Positions 53,307 to 61,226 of a stretch of DNA of 64,000 nt are shown piece by piece (the first letter of the stretch is position 1; the number at the start of each line of letters is the position of its first letter). This DNA comes from Natronomonas gomsonensis (GTDB lineage Archaea > Halobacteriota > Halobacteria > Halobacteriales > Haloarculaceae), in the NCBI RefSeq assembly GCF_013391635.1, contig NZ_JACAWU010000002.1, positions 1,426,001 to 1,490,000 on the forward strand, in the 5' to 3' direction. The notes under the pieces were generated by a model. It did not search any database. It saw only the letters and a program-made list of their open reading frames with translations, and was not told the origin of the DNA. The position numbers were made by a program, and so were the translations under genes.

Positions 53307-54377
53307 TTAGTCGTCGTCCTGCTCGGACGTGAGCGGCTCGTTCTCGTCCTCGGTGAAGCCCGCGGACTTCTCCATCCGTTCCTTGGCCTCGGGGTCGAAC
53401 TGCGCCTCGATGTCCTGGAAGCGGGAGACGAACGAAAGCTCGTGGTGGCTCTCGGTTTCGTGGCCGAGGTAGCGACCTTCGAGGTCGAACTGTGCTTCCT
53501 CGTCGTTCTCGGCGATGTTCGCCATGTCCTCGTAGACGGCGTGTGCGCCGGAGTGCAGGGCGTACAGCGTGATGAAGATGTACTGGTAGCCGAGATCACC
53601 CAGTTCCTGGAACGTGAGCGGGTCCTCCTCCTCGCTCCACGCGAAGGAGCTGGAGTAGTTGAACGCGAGGTCCAGGTCGGGGTGGGTCTCGTGGATGGTC
53701 TCGGCGTAGTTGACGGCGTCCTCGCGGGACGGGTCGGGCATCTCGGGCCAGACGAGGTCGACGCCGGCGTCGGCGTAGATGCGGCCACGCTCGAGGTGCT
53801 CTTCCCAGTCGCCGTTGGCGGAGCCGTAGGCGTCCGTTCGGGCGATGATGACGGTGTCTTCGGACTGCTTGGCGTCGACGGCCGCGCTGAAGCGGGCCTT
53901 GGCGTCCTCTCGGGAGACGATCTGCTTGCCAGCGATGTGGCCACAGCGCTTGGGCGTCGTCTGGTCCTCGATGTGGACTGCAGCGACGCCGGCCTTCTCG
54001 TACTCTCGGACGGCTCGGCGGACGTTGTGGATGCCACCGTAGCCGGTGTCAGCGTCGGCGACGACCGGCAGGTTCGTCGCTTCGACGATGCGCTTTGCGT
54101 TCTCGACCATCTCGGTCATCGTGACCATCTCGAGGTCCGGGAAGCCGAACTGGCCCAGAACCGTCGAGTAGCCCGACATGTACGCGGCGTCGAGGCCGGC
54201 CATCTCGGCGAGGCGGGCGTCGAGGGCGTGGTAGAGACCGGGCGCGAACGTGAAGTCCTGCTTCTCGAACTTCTCGCGGAGTTCGCGAGCGGCCGGGTTG
54301 TCAACGTCTCGAACGATCGATTCGGTGTTCTGGACTCGGCTTGCGACCTTGTCCTCTCCGTCGTTGTCGTGTGCCAT
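53307..54377 (-). CDS. aceA: Isocitrate lyase
   Basis: Cleaves isocitrate to succinate and glyoxylate. The 356-residue product is of the haloarchaeal/PEP-mutase-like length. Key motifs are [45 protein letters not shown] (catalytic Cys) and IIARTDAYG. Together with aceB it allows growth on acetate or fatty acids. A 36-residue ORF and an AT-rich promoter region lie upstream. Confidence 0.95.
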   Translation of the reverse strand: MAHDNDGEDKVASRVQNTESIVRDVDNPAARELREKFEKQDFTFAPGLYHALDARLAEMAGLDAAYMSGYSTVLGQFGFPDLEMVTMTEMVENAKRIVEATNLPVVADADTGYGGIHNVRRAVREYEKAGVAAVHIEDQTTPKRCGHIAGKQIVSREDAKARFSAAVDAKQSEDTVIIARTDAYGSANGDWEEHLERGRIYADAGVDLVWPEMPDPSREDAVNYAETIHETHPDLDLAFNYSSSFAWSEEEDPLTFQELGDLGYQYIFITLYALHSGAHAVYEDMANIAENDEEAQFDLEGRYLGHETESHHELSFVSRFQDIEAQFDPEAKERMEKSAGFTEDENEPLTSEQDDD

Positions 54378-54390
54378 GGTTGGATGTAGA

Positions 54391-54501
54391 TTACCGGGAC
54401 CGAACGGCAGCGCCTTCGAGTCGCCGGATTTGGTTCCTGAGTTCCTCTAGCCCCGAATCCTCCGAACGGGTCTCCGGGAAGCGGGGCTGGGAGTCACTCA
54501 T
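54391..54501 (-). CDS. 36-residue ORF upstream of aceA
   Basis: From the ATG at 54501 to the TAA at 54391: [20 protein letters not shown] then [16 protein letters not shown]. The amino acid use is haloarchaeal and the centre is an amphipathic helix. AT-rich TTATAATTCATAAGG on the minus strand, about 40-55 bases before the ATG, probably drives it together with aceA, whose ATG is 13 bases after the stop. It could be a leader peptide, a small protein, or chance. Confidence 0.4.
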   Translation of the reverse strand: MSDSQPRFPETRSEDSGLEELRNQIRRLEGAAVRSR

Positions 54502-54540
54502 CTTGTGCACTCGTGAAGAGCGGGGACTGGTACAAAACCC

Positions 54541-54560
54541 TTATGAATTATAATGTTAAT
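54541..54560 (-). promoter_or_regulatory. Probable promoter of the 36-residue ORF and aceA
   Basis: The AT-rich TTATGAATTATAATGTTAAT on the plus strand contains TTATAATTCATAA on the other strand, 40-60 bases before the small ORF start. It is the only TATA-like element between R2lox and aceA. Confidence 0.45.
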
Positions 54561-54621
54561 ACTGGCTAGACTGTTTGGAGTCTTTAAGGGATTGGGATTC
54601 TCTAACACCCCTTGGCGAGGC

Positions 54622-54640
54622 GAAACGAAATCTTCGTTTC
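54622..54640 (-). terminator. Hairpin downstream of the R2-like oxidase gene
   Basis: GAAACGAA/TTCGTTTC pair perfectly around ATC. It lies about 30 bases past the oxidase stop on the minus strand. It is unrelated in sequence to the T5GCACGG family. Confidence 0.4.
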
Positions 54641-54669
54641 TGTCGCTGAGACGAAGGAAACCGGCTGAA

Positions 54670-55614
54670 TCAGTCGGCCGCAGCGGGCTCGTCGTCGAGG
54701 GCGACGAGTTCTTCGACGTCCGGAATCGTCGCCTGCTGGTCGGTGATGATTTCGATGCGGCGGGTGAGCTTCTCGCTGGCGTAGTCGACCAGCGGTAGTG
54801 GGTTGATGACCTCGTCGGTCGCACTGACCGTCTCGGCGACGAGCGGCATCAGTTCCTGAAGTGTGTCCCGGACGATTTGCTCGTCGACGCCGTCTTCGGC
54901 GAGGTGAGCCTGGACCTTCTGCATCCCGAAGCCGACGTGTCGGCCCTCGTCGGAGCGGATGAAGGAGATGCCTTTCACCAGTCCATCGAGATGTGGGAGG
55001 TCCTCTTTGGCCACGTCGTCGCTTCCTCGCTCCGACATCGAGGAGGTGATGCCGTAGTAGCCGGTCTGAGCCAGCACGGACTCGACGACGAGGTGGTAAT
55101 GGCAGTACGCACGCACGCGGTTTTCGGGAGTGTCGTCGGTCAGAAGCGTCTCCATCGCCTCTTCGGTCCGGTCGAATAACTCGATGTAACCGTCGAGGAA
55201 GAACCGCTGGTCGGTCGGGGCGACCTGCTCCCAGCCGCGTTCTTCGGCGACCGGCAGGATGACCTCTCGCCAGTAACGGTCGAAGAACTGGGTGTGTTTT
55301 GCCTCCTCGTAAATCTGGCTGGAGACGAACATCTGGTCGTTGATGTCGTCCAGCGTGAGCATCAGCGGCGCGAGGTCCTCCGTGACCGCCTCCTCGCCGG
55401 CGCCGAACAGCGCGACGGTCTGCATCAAATCGCCGAACGCCGACTCGTCCAGTTCTTCGCTTTCGACGAGTCGTTTCCGGTCTTGCTCCAACAATTCCTG
55501 TTCAATGTCCTCGTATGGGTCCCAGTGGTTGTAGACGGCGTGTTTGAAGTAGCCACCGCCGACGGTGTCGGGGTCGATTCGCATTTCTCGGGTCGTGTCT
55601 TCTATCTGCGTCAT
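54670..55614 (-). CDS. R2-like ligand-binding oxidase (ribonucleotide reductase R2 fold)
   Basis: A 314-residue ferritin-like di-metal protein often annotated as ribonucleotide reductase beta. Candidate ligands are Glu74, Glu104 and His107 (EEAKH), Glu178, and Glu223 with His226 (EGRH). Val77 lies three residues after Glu74, and Tyr173 lies five before Glu178. These are the positions of the Val-Tyr ether cross-link in R2lox, so R2lox is more likely than a true R2. The ATG at 55614 matches the family length. No reductase alpha gene is adjacent. It is divergent from the Bat-like regulator. Confidence 0.85.
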   Translation of the reverse strand: MTQIEDTTREMRIDPDTVGGGYFKHAVYNHWDPYEDIEQELLEQDRKRLVESEELDESAFGDLMQTVALFGAGEEAVTEDLAPLMLTLDDINDQMFVSSQIYEEAKHTQFFDRYWREVILPVAEERGWEQVAPTDQRFFLDGYIELFDRTEEAMETLLTDDTPENRVRAYCHYHLVVESVLAQTGYYGITSSMSERGSDDVAKEDLPHLDGLVKGISFIRSDEGRHVGFGMQKVQAHLAEDGVDEQIVRDTLQELMPLVAETVSATDEVINPLPLVDYASEKLTRRIEIITDQQATIPDVEELVALDDEPAAAD

Positions 55615-55724
55615 ACCACCACGGAGGGCGGAACGAGCAATCGTCGTGTCGCCCGCCATCCGAGGGGTGTTTAAAAGCGATGTGTGAGCACAACACTAAG
55701 GCACCCCGGCGCGCACCTGGGGGT

Positions 55725-56372
55725 ATGCGCTATGCGACCGTCGTCATCTCGCCGGAGGGAGGGGGCCTCCAGCCGGCGGACCAAGCACTCGCCGGCGACC
55801 CGACGGTCACCCGGGACGCGATTCACCAGATAAACCTCCTCTCGGACGGCAGTTGCGTGTCGCTGTACAGCGTCCGGGGAAGTCTCGACGCCGTCGCCGA
55901 GATATTGGACGAGCAGGACGACGTCATCGCCCACGACGTCTCCGGCGACCACGAGGGGTTGGCGTACATCCACTTCCAGCCCACGGAGACGGTCCGACGC
56001 CTGCTGTCGATTACACAGGACAACGAGATCGTCCTGAAGACGCCCATCGACTGTCTGGAGTCGGGCGGCGTCCGGGTGACGCTCGTCGGCGACGACGGCA
56101 CCATCCAGCGGGTCGTCGACTCGATTCCGGACTCACTGACCCTGTCGCTGGAAGGCATCGGCGACTACCACCCCGACTCCGAGCAACTGTTTTCGGTGCT
56201 CACCGAACGCCAACAGGAGATACTGGAGGCCGCCGTCGAGATGGGGTACTACGAGGTGCCGCGCAACGCGACCCACGAGGACATCGCCGGCGAGGTGGGC
56301 GTCTCGGCGGGCACCGTCGGCGAACACCTCCGAAAGGTCGAGGGAAAGGTGCTGTCGACGCTCGTCCAGTAG
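55725..56372 (+). CDS. Bat-type HTH-10 transcriptional regulator
   Basis: A 215-residue regulator. The C-terminal ~55 residues, LTERQQEILEAAVEMGYYEV to EVGVSAGTVGEHLRKVEGKV, are the HTH-10 domain of bacterioopsin-activator-like haloarchaeal proteins. The N-terminal part is an acidic alpha/beta sensor (DGSCVSLYSVRGSLDAV). It sits 110 bases from the divergent R2-like oxidase gene and could regulate it. CACTAAGG precedes the ATG at 55725 by about 30 bases. Confidence 0.85.
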   Translation: MRYATVVISPEGGGLQPADQALAGDPTVTRDAIHQINLLSDGSCVSLYSVRGSLDAVAEILDEQDDVIAHDVSGDHEGLAYIHFQPTETVRRLLSITQDNEIVLKTPIDCLESGGVRVTLVGDDGTIQRVVDSIPDSLTLSLEGIGDYHPDSEQLFSVLTERQQEILEAAVEMGYYEVPRNATHEDIAGEVGVSAGTVGEHLRKVEGKVLSTLVQ

Positions 56373-57326
56373 TCACGACTCGGTTCGGGGGTCGAGCGTC
56401 GCCGAGACGAAATCCTGCAGGAGATTTCCGACGACGCCAACCAGTACGACGACGTACGTTATCGCCAACAGGACGGGCACGTCGCGGTCGTAGACGGAGG
56501 TGAGCACGAGCGACCCGAAGCCGTCGATGCCGAACACCGATTCGATGACGAAGACGGCGACGAGCAGGGCGGCCAGCAGTTCGGCGAACAGCAGCGCGAA
56601 CAGCGGCGGTGCGGCGTTTTTCAGGACGTGACGCGCCACCCGCCGGTCGGAGCCTCCCTTCGCTCTGACCAACTTCACGAACGCCGTGTCGACGTGTTCG
56701 TTCGCGCTCGCCCGCGTGTAACTCACCATCGCACCGGTCAGCGTCGTCGACAGCAACACGACCGGGAAGACGTGTTTCGTCCAGACGTTGTCGGCGATGG
56801 TGCCGTACTCCGCATAGAGGGTGAAGTCCCCGAAGGTAAGCAACACGAGAAAGCCGAGGAAGAAGTTCGGCACCGCGAGTGCGACGTAGGCACCGAGTCG
56901 GCCGAGGCGGTCACCCCTCGACCCGGGAGTGAGGGCACCGTACAATCCCAAAGCGATGCCCGAAAGCACCGCGAGCACCGTCGCTGGAACGACGTACTGG
57001 GCGGTCCGCCAGAGCCCGTCGGCGACCATCTCACGGACCGGTTCTCCCGTGACGAACGACTCGCCCCACTGGAACGTCGGAATCGTCGTCATCCACTCGG
57101 CGTACCGGGCGCTTATCGGGCGGTCCTGTCCCCGCTGTTCGAGGTACCGCTCTTCGATGGCTTCGAGTTCGGCCTCGTCGGCCCCGCCGTAGGCCGCCGC
57201 ACCGAGGAGCCCACCGAGTTGGGAATCCGGTGCGACGACGACGAGCAGGAACGTCGACGAGAGGACGAGCCACACCACGACGACCGAAAACAGCAGGCGG
57301 CGGGCGAGCAGTCGCGTCGTGTTCAC
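56373..57326 (-). CDS. ABC transporter permease, DppB type
   Basis: A 317-residue permease of the dipeptide/oligopeptide/nickel class. It has an N-terminal helix (LLFSVVVVWLVLSSTFLL), a periplasm-facing loop, and five helices with the EAA-like loop ASANEHVDTAFVKLVRAKG and a GIDGFGSLVLTSVYDRDVPVL end. The start is a GTG at 57326. It is divergent from the DppC-like gene, which is unusual since dpp genes normally run in one direction. Confidence 0.9.
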   Translation of the reverse strand: MNTTRLLARRLLFSVVVVWLVLSSTFLLVVVAPDSQLGGLLGAAAYGGADEAELEAIEERYLEQRGQDRPISARYAEWMTTIPTFQWGESFVTGEPVREMVADGLWRTAQYVVPATVLAVLSGIALGLYGALTPGSRGDRLGRLGAYVALAVPNFFLGFLVLLTFGDFTLYAEYGTIADNVWTKHVFPVVLLSTTLTGAMVSYTRASANEHVDTAFVKLVRAKGGSDRRVARHVLKNAAPPLFALLFAELLAALLVAVFVIESVFGIDGFGSLVLTSVYDRDVPVLLAITYVVVLVGVVGNLLQDFVSATLDPRTES

Positions 57327-57445
57327 GGAACCACCCCCGAACGGCGGGCGTGCTGACGACTGGAGGGCATCGTGGCGAGTCAACAGGCCACGAGGGGGTT
57401 AAAGTTTTGTGTGCGCGGCCACCCCGTAGAGACGTTCCGCCCTCC

Positions 57446-58594
57446 ATGCCGCCCGACCGGATGCCGACGTTCGAACCGCGCGAGTCAAGCGACGACCGGC
57501 ACCTCTCCGCGCCGCTCGCGACGCTGTTCGCCGGCCTCGGAACCGTCACCGCACTGTACCTCTACGACCGCTATCTCCCCGGGGCGTACCTCGTCTTCGG
57601 CTGGAGCGTCGAGCGACTGGAATGGCTGTTCCTCCTGTCGGTCGCGGTCGTCCTCGCCATCGCCGTTTCGGTCGCGGGGAACCGCCGGCGCTCCCTGCGG
57701 GTGTGGCGGCGATTCCGACGCGACACAGGGGCGGTCGTCGCCCTGGTCGTCCTCCTCGCTATCCTGCTGTCGGGGCTTTTCGGCCCCTTCGTCCGCCCCA
57801 CCTCCCACAACCTCCTGCACTCGACACAACCGCCGCTTTTCGCCTCCGTCCCCACCTCGGCGGTCACCGACTGCGTCGGACCGGTAGCCGAGGGACGGTG
57901 TCACGGCTCCCTCCGGTACCCGCTGGGCACCGACCACTTCGGTCGGGACGTACTCGCGTTGGTGTTCTCGGGGGCCCGCATCGCGACGATGCTGTCGTTC
58001 ATCGCGGTCGGCCTCGTCGTGCCGCTGGCGACGCTCATCGGCCTCGTGTCGGGGTATCGCGGCGGTCGGGTCGACGACGCCCTCGTGACCGGCATCGACG
58101 CCCAACAGACCTTGCCCGCGGTCATCGTCTACATCCTGTTGGCCAGCCTCTCCAGTCGTAGTCTGGCGATGTTCGTCGCCCTCTTCGCCGTGTTCAGTTG
58201 GGGAAGCGCCGCCCGCCTCGTGCGCAGTGAGACACGCCAGCGCTCGGAGATGGGCTACGTGCTGGCCGCCCGGAACCTCGGTGCCGACACCGGCCACCTC
58301 CTGCGTCGACACCTGCTTCCGAACGTCTCCAACGCCGTCGTGACGGCGACGGCACATCTCGTTCCCGTCCTCGTGTTGACCGAGGCTGCCATCGCCTATC
58401 TCAGCCTTACGAACCCGGATTTGCTGTCGTGGGGGCGTACCGTCGCGGTCGCGACCGACCCCGAGTTGGCGCCGATTTGGGAGCAGTGGTGGGTCGCCCC
58501 GCCCGCGGTCGTCACCCTCGCCGCGATGGTCGTCGCTTGCAAGGTGGTCGGCGACGGACTCAGAGACGCCCTCGACCCACGAGGTGGACGATGA
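57446..58594 (+). CDS. ABC transporter permease, DppC type
   Basis: A 382-residue permease. Two extra N-terminal helices (about 20-70) precede the DppC core, with YPLGTDHFGRDVLALVFSGARI and the EAA loop YVLAARNLGADTGHLLRRHLLPN. It ends DALDPRGGR. The stop overlaps the ATG of the first ATPase. TTAAAG lies about 45 bases upstream. Confidence 0.9.
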   Translation: MPPDRMPTFEPRESSDDRHLSAPLATLFAGLGTVTALYLYDRYLPGAYLVFGWSVERLEWLFLLSVAVVLAIAVSVAGNRRRSLRVWRRFRRDTGAVVALVVLLAILLSGLFGPFVRPTSHNLLHSTQPPLFASVPTSAVTDCVGPVAEGRCHGSLRYPLGTDHFGRDVLALVFSGARIATMLSFIAVGLVVPLATLIGLVSGYRGGRVDDALVTGIDAQQTLPAVIVYILLASLSSRSLAMFVALFAVFSWGSAARLVRSETRQRSEMGYVLAARNLGADTGHLLRRHLLPNVSNAVVTATAHLVPVLVLTEAAIAYLSLTNPDLLSWGRTVAVATDPELAPIWEQWWVAPPAVVTLAAMVVACKVVGDGLRDALDPRGGR

Positions 58595-59562
58595 CGCTGT
58601 TGTCGGTCGAGGGACTCCGCGTCGAGTTCCCGACCGACGAAGGGCCTGTCGAAGCCGTCGACGGCGTCGACTTCACCGTCGATCGCGGCGAAGTCGTCTG
58701 TCTCGTCGGTGAGACGGGGTCGGGGAAGACGGCAGCCTGTGAGGCGCTGACTCGAATCGCAGACGGCGCGGCGGTCGAGGGGTCGGTCCGCTTCGACGGC
58801 CGGGAGTTGACCGACTGCGACGACCGGACGCTCCGGTCGGTCCGCGGGGACCGAATCGCCCACGTCTTCCAGCAACCGGGGACGAGTCTTGACCCCGTCT
58901 ACTCCGTCGGCGACCAAATAATCGAGGCGATACGCCTCCACGACGACGCCTCCCGGAGCGAGGCGAGGGCTCGCGCCGTCTCCCTACTCGAGGACGTGGG
59001 TATTGCCGCCCCCGCAGAGCGCATCGACGCCTACCCACACCAACTCTCCGGCGGGATGCGACAGCGGGTCGCCATCGCCGTGGCACTGGCGGCCGACCCC
59101 GACCTGCTCGTGGCCGACGAACCGACGACGGCGCTGGACGTGACGCTACAGGCCGGCCTGCTGGAACTCCTCCGGGAGTTGAGTTCTGACCGCGACCTCG
59201 CGGTGTTGCTCGTCACTCACGACCTCGGCGTCGTCGCGGAGTTGGCCGACCGGGTGGTCGTCCTCTACGGCGGTCGTGTGATGGAACGCGGCGGCGTCGG
59301 GGCGCTGTTCGACCGGCCGGCCCACCCTTACACCCGGCTTCTGTTCCGGTCGCTTCGGGGAGACGCCGAGGGCACCGACGACCGCCCGACACCCGCCGAC
59401 GGCGGCTGTCCGTTCCGCTCGGAGTGCCCCCACGCCGTCTCCGACTGTGCGGACGGCTATCCCTCGTTCCACGCCGCCAACGGTGATGCGGGCCACGAAG
59501 TCGCCTGCGTCTTCTACGGCCCCGATTACGACATCGGGGCGCTCGGAGGTGAGGGGTCGTGA
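58591..59562 (+). CDS. ABC transporter ATP-binding protein, DppD type
   Basis: A 323-residue ATPase. Walker A GETGSGKT (near 40-47), signature LSGGMRQR, Walker [13 protein letters not shown], and the oligopeptide-type C-terminal tail with [14 protein letters not shown]. It overlaps the neighbours on both sides by 4 bases (ATGA and GTGA), so the operon is coupled. Confidence 0.92.
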   Translation: MTLLSVEGLRVEFPTDEGPVEAVDGVDFTVDRGEVVCLVGETGSGKTAACEALTRIADGAAVEGSVRFDGRELTDCDDRTLRSVRGDRIAHVFQQPGTSLDPVYSVGDQIIEAIRLHDDASRSEARARAVSLLEDVGIAAPAERIDAYPHQLSGGMRQRVAIAVALAADPDLLVADEPTTALDVTLQAGLLELLRELSSDRDLAVLLVTHDLGVVAELADRVVVLYGGRVMERGGVGALFDRPAHPYTRLLFRSLRGDAEGTDDRPTPADGGCPFRSECPHAVSDCADGYPSFHAANGDAGHEVACVFYGPDYDIGALGGEGS

Positions 59563-60818
59563 GCGACGGCGACCCCCTGTTATCGGTTCGGGACCTGAAA
59601 AAACACTATCCGGTCAAACGTGGGTTCCTTCGCCGGACGGTCGGCCACGTCAAAGCCGTCGACGGCATCGACCTGGAGTTGCGGCGCGGCGAGACCCTCG
59701 CGCTCGTCGGCGAGTCGGGGTGTGGCAAATCGACCGCCGCGCGGTCGCTGTTGCACCTCGAATCGCCGACAGACGGAGTGGTGCGCTTCGACGGGGAGTC
59801 GGTGGGGTCGTTCGACGACGCCGAGTTGAACCGGTTTCGCCGGCGCGCGCAGTTGCTGTTGCAGAACCCCGACGAGGCGTTCAATCCCCGGATTCCGATC
59901 GGCGACTCCGTCGCAGAGCCGATGGACATCCACGGCGTGAGCGACGTCGAGCGCCGCGAGGAACTCGTCGCCGACCGCCTCGAACGGGTCGGAATCGACC
60001 CCGAGACGGCCGATCGCTACCCACACGAGTTCTCAGGTGGGCAGAAGCAGCGCCTCGCGCTCGCGCGGGCGCTCGTCTTCGACCCCGATTTGCTCGTGGC
60101 CGACGAACCCACGAGCGCCCTCGACGAGCGCGTCCAGACGCGAATCCTCTCGCTGCTCGAAACGTTGCAGGCCCGCCACGACCTCGCCATCCTCTTTATC
60201 AGCCACGACATCCGCACGGTCCGTCGGTTCTGTGACCGCGTCGCCGTCATGTATCTCGGCGAAATCGTCGAACGAGGGCCGGTCGAGGCCGTCTTCGAGA
60301 ACCCACAACACCCCTACACGCAGGCGCTGGTCGACGCCGTGCCGACGCTCGATCCCGGCGAGCGCGGGGCGGCGAAACCGCTCGGCGGCGACGTGCCGGA
60401 CCCCGCCGACCCACCATCGGGCTGTCGGTTCCACACCCGCTGTCCCGTGGTCATCCCGCCCGAGGCGTTCGACATCGACGCCGAAACGTTCCGGACAGTA
60501 CTGGACTTGCGACTCGCCGTCACCGCCGACGACATCGACGTCGAACGGCTTCGAGGGCGACTGGATGACGACGACAACGAACGCCTCCGGACGGCGCTCC
60601 GGGAGCGATACGGCGTTCCCGACCCCCTCTCCGACGGCGACGCCGAGCGGGCGCTTTCGTCAGCGCTCGATGCCCTCCTCGCTGGTGACGAGGGGGCCGC
60701 GCTGGAGCAACTGGAAACGTCGTTCACCACGGTGTGTGAGCGCCGCGAACCCGAGACCCACGAAACCCCCGGCAGCTCGGCGGCCTGTCACCGCCGTGAC
60801 GAATCGTCGCCATTTTAG
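59559..60818 (+). CDS. ABC transporter ATP-binding protein, DppF type, with C-terminal insert
   Basis: A 419-residue ATPase from a GTG start. It begins with the DppF hallmark LKKHYPVKRGFLRRTVGHVK. Walker A is GESGCGKS, the signature FSGGQKQR, and Walker [17 protein letters not shown]. The oligopeptide C-terminal cluster opens with GCRFHTRC (near 287) but closes only at VCERREPETHE and SAACHRRDE. About 85 acidic helical residues (about 300-388) are inserted between. Confidence 0.9.
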   Translation: MSDGDPLLSVRDLKKHYPVKRGFLRRTVGHVKAVDGIDLELRRGETLALVGESGCGKSTAARSLLHLESPTDGVVRFDGESVGSFDDAELNRFRRRAQLLLQNPDEAFNPRIPIGDSVAEPMDIHGVSDVERREELVADRLERVGIDPETADRYPHEFSGGQKQRLALARALVFDPDLLVADEPTSALDERVQTRILSLLETLQARHDLAILFISHDIRTVRRFCDRVAVMYLGEIVERGPVEAVFENPQHPYTQALVDAVPTLDPGERGAAKPLGGDVPDPADPPSGCRFHTRCPVVIPPEAFDIDAETFRTVLDLRLAVTADDIDVERLRGRLDDDDNERLRTALRERYGVPDPLSDGDAERALSSALDALLAGDEGAALEQLETSFTTVCERREPETHETPGSSAACHRRDESSPF

Positions 60819-60842
60819 TGACTCCCCGCAGAAGCCGGGGCA

Positions 60843-61226
60843 ATGGCTGCCGAGAGTTTCGAGTTGCGAGCCGTCGAGTGGACGCTCCCGAGAGCAGCCC
60901 TCGTCGTCCTGTCGTTCGTCAGCGCCGCCATCCACCTCGCGTTGGCGACGACGACGGGCAACCACATCTTCGCGGTGCTGGGGCTGGGGCTCCTCGCCGG
61001 CTTCGTCGTTTTCTTTACGAATTTCTGGAGTCCCGTGTTGTACCTCGTCGGGGCGATTTACATCAGCGTGATGACCATCGTCTGGGTTCTCGACGGCGCG
61101 CCAATGCTGACTCTGGGCATCGTCGACAAAGTCGTCCAAGCCGGCCTGTTCGTGCTGTTCGTGTACCTCCTGTTCGAGGAGGGCGGGACGAGAGGCGAGG
61201 CGGAAGCGTCCGACGACGAGGAGTGA
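60843..61226 (+). CDS. Four-helix membrane protein, unknown function
   Basis: A 127-residue protein with helices at about 16-35, 42-60, 63-83 and 92-110 and an acidic C-terminal tail. It has SAAIHLALA and NHIFAVLGLGLLAGFV. This type recurs in Halobacteria without a known role. It follows the DppF gene by 24 bases and converges on the PilC-like gene without a gap. Confidence 0.7.
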   Translation: MAAESFELRAVEWTLPRAALVVLSFVSAAIHLALATTTGNHIFAVLGLGLLAGFVVFFTNFWSPVLYLVGAIYISVMTIVWVLDGAPMLTLGIVDKVVQAGLFVLFVYLLFEEGGTRGEAEASDDEE

